NCBI GenBank assembly: GCA_016415585.1
Contig: CP066552.1
Location: 248,001-312,000, forward strand
From: Pectobacterium carotovorum
Lineage (GTDB): Bacteria; Pseudomonadota; Gammaproteobacteria; Enterobacterales; Enterobacteriaceae
Reading direction: 5' to 3'
DNA: 64,000 bases
Made by a program: the position numbers and the translations under genes. Under the pieces are notes generated by a model, which was not told the DNA's origin, searched no databases, and was given only the letters and a program-made list of their open reading frames with translations. Numbering within the stretch: the stretch's first letter is position 1; the number at the start of each line of letters is the position of its first letter. Of the stretch, positions 62,186 to 64,000 are shown piece after piece.

Positions 62186-62222
62186 TTAAGCAGAGGGGCG
62201 TTTTCGCCCCTTTTGCTTTTAC
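62186..62222 (+). terminator. Terminator of hupA
   Basis: GGGGCG (62195-62200) pairs with CGCCCC (62205-62210) around TTTT, with flanking AAGCA/TTGCTT extension and T-runs. It falls inside the first codons of the downstream open frame if that frame begins at 62171. Confidence 0.85.
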
Positions 62223-62857
62223 GACGTTTGTGTGGCGCTGGCCTCGTGCTTATAGCCGTGGTCGCTTGTAGTAGCCGCACCGCACCGCCGGAAGTGTTCG
62301 CCAGCGGTTACGTTGCCGATCGCGGTGTTGTGCGTTTGTGGCGTAAAGATGATGCGCAGAATACGACGGCGCTGACCACCGTGTACAACCCGCTTCAGGG
62401 CAATGCTCTGGTGGTGACGCGCTATACGTTCCAGCAGGATAAGCTACGCGAGATACAGCGTAATCAGCTCGGGGCGCAGCAAGAAGATATGCGTTTGCGC
62501 TTTGCAGAAGATGGAACCGTCAGCTTTATGCAGCGGCAGCTTGCCGAAAGACGTGAATCGGTTTCTGATGATGAAATCGCGCTCTACCAGTTCGATGCGA
62601 AGCGCATGCTGGAATTGAGCGATGTCCTGCGTGCAGGCAAGGTAAGGCTAAAGCAAGGGAAATGGCTGGAAGGGCAGGTGCAGTCTTGTGACGGTACGGT
62701 GGTTCGCCCTGATTTTGACAGCGATTCACGTGAATGGATTGTGCAGCAAAAAGCGCATGCAACACGCCCGCTAAACGTCGCGTGGCTGGAAGCGCCAGAA
62801 GGGACGCAGTTATTGCTGGTGGTGGAAGATGATGTCTGCCAGTGGCAGCCCAAATAG
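62213..62857 (+). CDS. yjaH: DUF1481 lipoprotein (YjaH-like)
   Basis: Predicted outer- or inner-membrane lipoprotein of unknown function, in the place of E. coli yjaH. The signal peptide reads LLLRRLCGAGLVLIAVVAC with lipobox VVAC. The frame opens with an ATG at 62171 (228 aa), but that start runs through the hupA terminator. A TTG at 62213 would give a normal short signal peptide; I list it as the start, with low certainty. The mature part is hydrophilic with no recognised motif. Confidence 0.7.
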   Translation: MLLRRLCGAGLVLIAVVACSSRTAPPEVFASGYVADRGVVRLWRKDDAQNTTALTTVYNPLQGNALVVTRYTFQQDKLREIQRNQLGAQQEDMRLRFAEDGTVSFMQRQLAERRESVSDDEIALYQFDAKRMLELSDVLRAGKVRLKQGKWLEGQVQSCDGTVVRPDFDSDSREWIVQQKAHATRPLNVAWLEAPEGTQLLLVVEDDVCQWQPK

Positions 62858-62859
62858 CG

Positions 62860-63060
62860 ATACCCGTCATACTTCAAGTTTCATGTGCGTTGGCTGCGCT
62901 ACTCGGCACACTTACGTGTACCTCGCCCGTTGGGGCCGCTGCAAGCAGCGTTCAAACCTGTTTCTGGCAGATTTGTCAGTCACCCGAATCACTTACCTGA
63001 GTAAGCTCATCGGGATTCCCTCTCTTGCCGCCTGCCTGAAACTCGAATTATTTAGGGTAT
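62860..63060 (-). repeat. Second ERIC element with a different hairpin-rich insertion
   Basis: Begins ATACCCGTCATACTTCAAGT at 62860 and ends AACTCGAATTATTTAGGGTAT at 63060, imperfect inverted ends of the same family as the element at 5189, in opposite orientation. The ERIC core with TTACCTGAGTAAGCTCAT is near 62990-63010. At 201 bp it carries about 75 extra bases holding palindromes at 62908-62919, 62925-62936 and 62937-62950 (CGCTGC/GCAGCG). The insertion differs in sequence and position from the one in the first copy. Confidence 0.88.
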
Positions 63061-63078
63061 ATAAAGAATCTGGCTATA

Positions 63079-63103
63079 AAAAACCCGGATTTCTCCGGGC
63101 TTC
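63079..63103 (-). terminator. Terminator of purD (or purHD)
   Basis: On the minus strand, CCCGGAG..AAATCCGGG closes a stem followed by TTTTTTAT. It lies about 40 bases past the purD stop. Confidence 0.85.
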
Positions 63104-63140
63104 AGTATTTATCAGACAATCGTTATCGGACCATCGTTTA

Positions 63141-64000
63141 TCAGGCTTGCTCGCGCTCAATGGCACGGTAGCCGATGTCTTTTCGACAGAATACCCCTTG
63201 CCACTGAATGCCTGCTGCTATTTCATAAGCGCGCTGTTGCGCTTCAGCGACGGTATTACCTAACGCAGTGACGCACAGTACGCGGCCACCGTTGGTGACG
63301 ACATTAATGCCGTTCAACTTGGTGCCAGCGTGGAAGACTTTGCCATCTTCGGCATCCTGCTGTGGTAAACCAGAAATCACATCGCCCGTATTGTAGTCAG
63401 CCGGGTAACCGCCCGCAGCCAATACCACGCCCAGAGACGGACGTTCATCCCAGACAGAATCTTTCTGATCCAGCGTGCCGTCACAGGCTGCCAGACACAG
63501 CTCCACCAGATCGGAACGCAGGCGCAGCATAATTGGCTGTGTTTCTGGATCGCCAAAGCGGCAGTTGAATTCGATCACTTTTGGCTGGCCATCGGCAGAA
63601 ATCATCAGACCGGCATACAGGAAACCGACGTAGGTATTTCCCTCAGCGGCCATGCCGTTCACGGTCGGCCAAATTACCTGATCCATCACTCGCTGGTGGA
63701 TTTCATCGGTCACGACCGGAGCCGGCGAATAAGCGCCCATGCCACCGGTATTCGGGCCAGTGTCTTTATCCCCGACGCGTTTATGATCCTGACTGGTTGC
63801 CATCGGCAGCACATTCTTGCCATCCACCATGACGATGAAGCTGGCTTCTTCGCCATCAAGGAACTCTTCCACCACGATACGGTGTCCGGCATCGCCGAAT
63901 GCATTTCCCGCTAGCATATCCTGAATGGCGTTTTCCGCTTCCTGCAACGTCATGGCGACAATCACGCCTTTGCCAGCGGCTAATCCGTCGGCCTTGATGA
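63141..64000 (-). CDS. purD: Phosphoribosylamine-glycine ligase (3' part; cut by window end)
   Basis: ATP-grasp enzyme of purine synthesis that joins phosphoribosylamine to glycine. Only about the C-terminal 286 residues are in the window; the frame stays open to base 64000 on the minus strand, so the start is outside. Motifs seen are IVVEEFLDGEEASFIVMVDG, KRVGDKDTGPNTGGMGAYSP (GDKDTGPNTGGMGAYSP is diagnostic), KVIEFNCRFGDPETQ and the C-terminal domain. E. coli has zraPSR between yjaH and purD; these are absent here. Confidence 0.97.
   Translation of the reverse strand, partial: IKADGLAAGKGVIVAMTLQEAENAIQDMLAGNAFGDAGHRIVVEEFLDGEEASFIVMVDGKNVLPMATSQDHKRVGDKDTGPNTGGMGAYSPAPVVTDEIHQRVMDQVIWPTVNGMAAEGNTYVGFLYAGLMISADGQPKVIEFNCRFGDPETQPIMLRLRSDLVELCLAACDGTLDQKDSVWDERPSLGVVLAAGGYPADYNTGDVISGLPQQDAEDGKVFHAGTKLNGINVVTNGGRVLCVTALGNTVAEAQQRAYEIAAGIQWQGVFCRKDIGYRAIEREQA

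Overview
The window is a chromosomal segment of a soft-rot enterobacterium, most likely Pectobacterium (formerly Erwinia carotovora) or a close relative. This rests on protein sequences that run collinear with Escherichia coli proteins known to me, an rRNA operon with an exactly 1542-nt 16S gene, two ERIC repeats, and a gene order that mixes two E. coli neighbourhoods. The genus is an inference from recalled family sequences; no database search was possible.

Layout, left to right. Bases 1-3470 hold argC-argB-argH (arginine synthesis) with a partial ARG box at the left edge. Then come rmuC (DNA recombination limiter, with a LexA-like box inside its promoter), an ERIC element, ubiE-ubiJ-ubiB (ubiquinone), tatA-tatB-tatC (twin-arginine export), tatD, a magnesium-type hemB, rfaH on the minus strand, ubiD and fre. 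fadBA (minus strand, with a FadR operator) is divergent from pepQ-yigZ-trkH-hemG. A complete rRNA operon follows (two promoters, 16S, tRNA-Ile, tRNA-Ala, 23S, 5S, terminator). After it lie murB-birA, a decayed IS4-type element, coaA (minus), a GNAT acetyltransferase (minus), tRNA-Thr/Tyr/Gly/Thr-tuf, secE-nusG, rplK-rplA, rplJ-rplL-rpoB-rpoC, a short accessory block (shiA, a DUF1127 small protein, a MocR-type regulator), the thiCEFSGH operon (minus) under a TPP riboswitch, rsd (minus), nudC, hemE, nfi, yjaG, hupA, a DUF1481 lipoprotein, a second ERIC element, and the 3' part of purD (minus), cut by the window end.

The window is dominated by conserved housekeeping genes: transcription and translation machinery, ubiquinone, haem and thiamine synthesis, and Tat export. 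I found no phage, CRISPR array, defence island or secretion cluster. The left half matches the E. coli rrnA neighbourhood (hemG side) and the right half matches the rrnB neighbourhood (murB side), so the rRNA operon sits at a rearrangement junction relative to E. coli.

The most unusual signals are non-coding. (1) About 200 bp after the rpoC terminator is a string of consecutive short palindromes with unrelated stems but a shared loop word. (2) The thiC riboswitch has a greatly enlarged P3 arm. (3) Both ERIC elements carry different hairpin-rich insertions. (4) A LexA-like box exactly fills the rmuC promoter spacer. (5) A spaced ATACAGA repeat set lies between the MocR-type regulator and its divergent DUF1127 gene.
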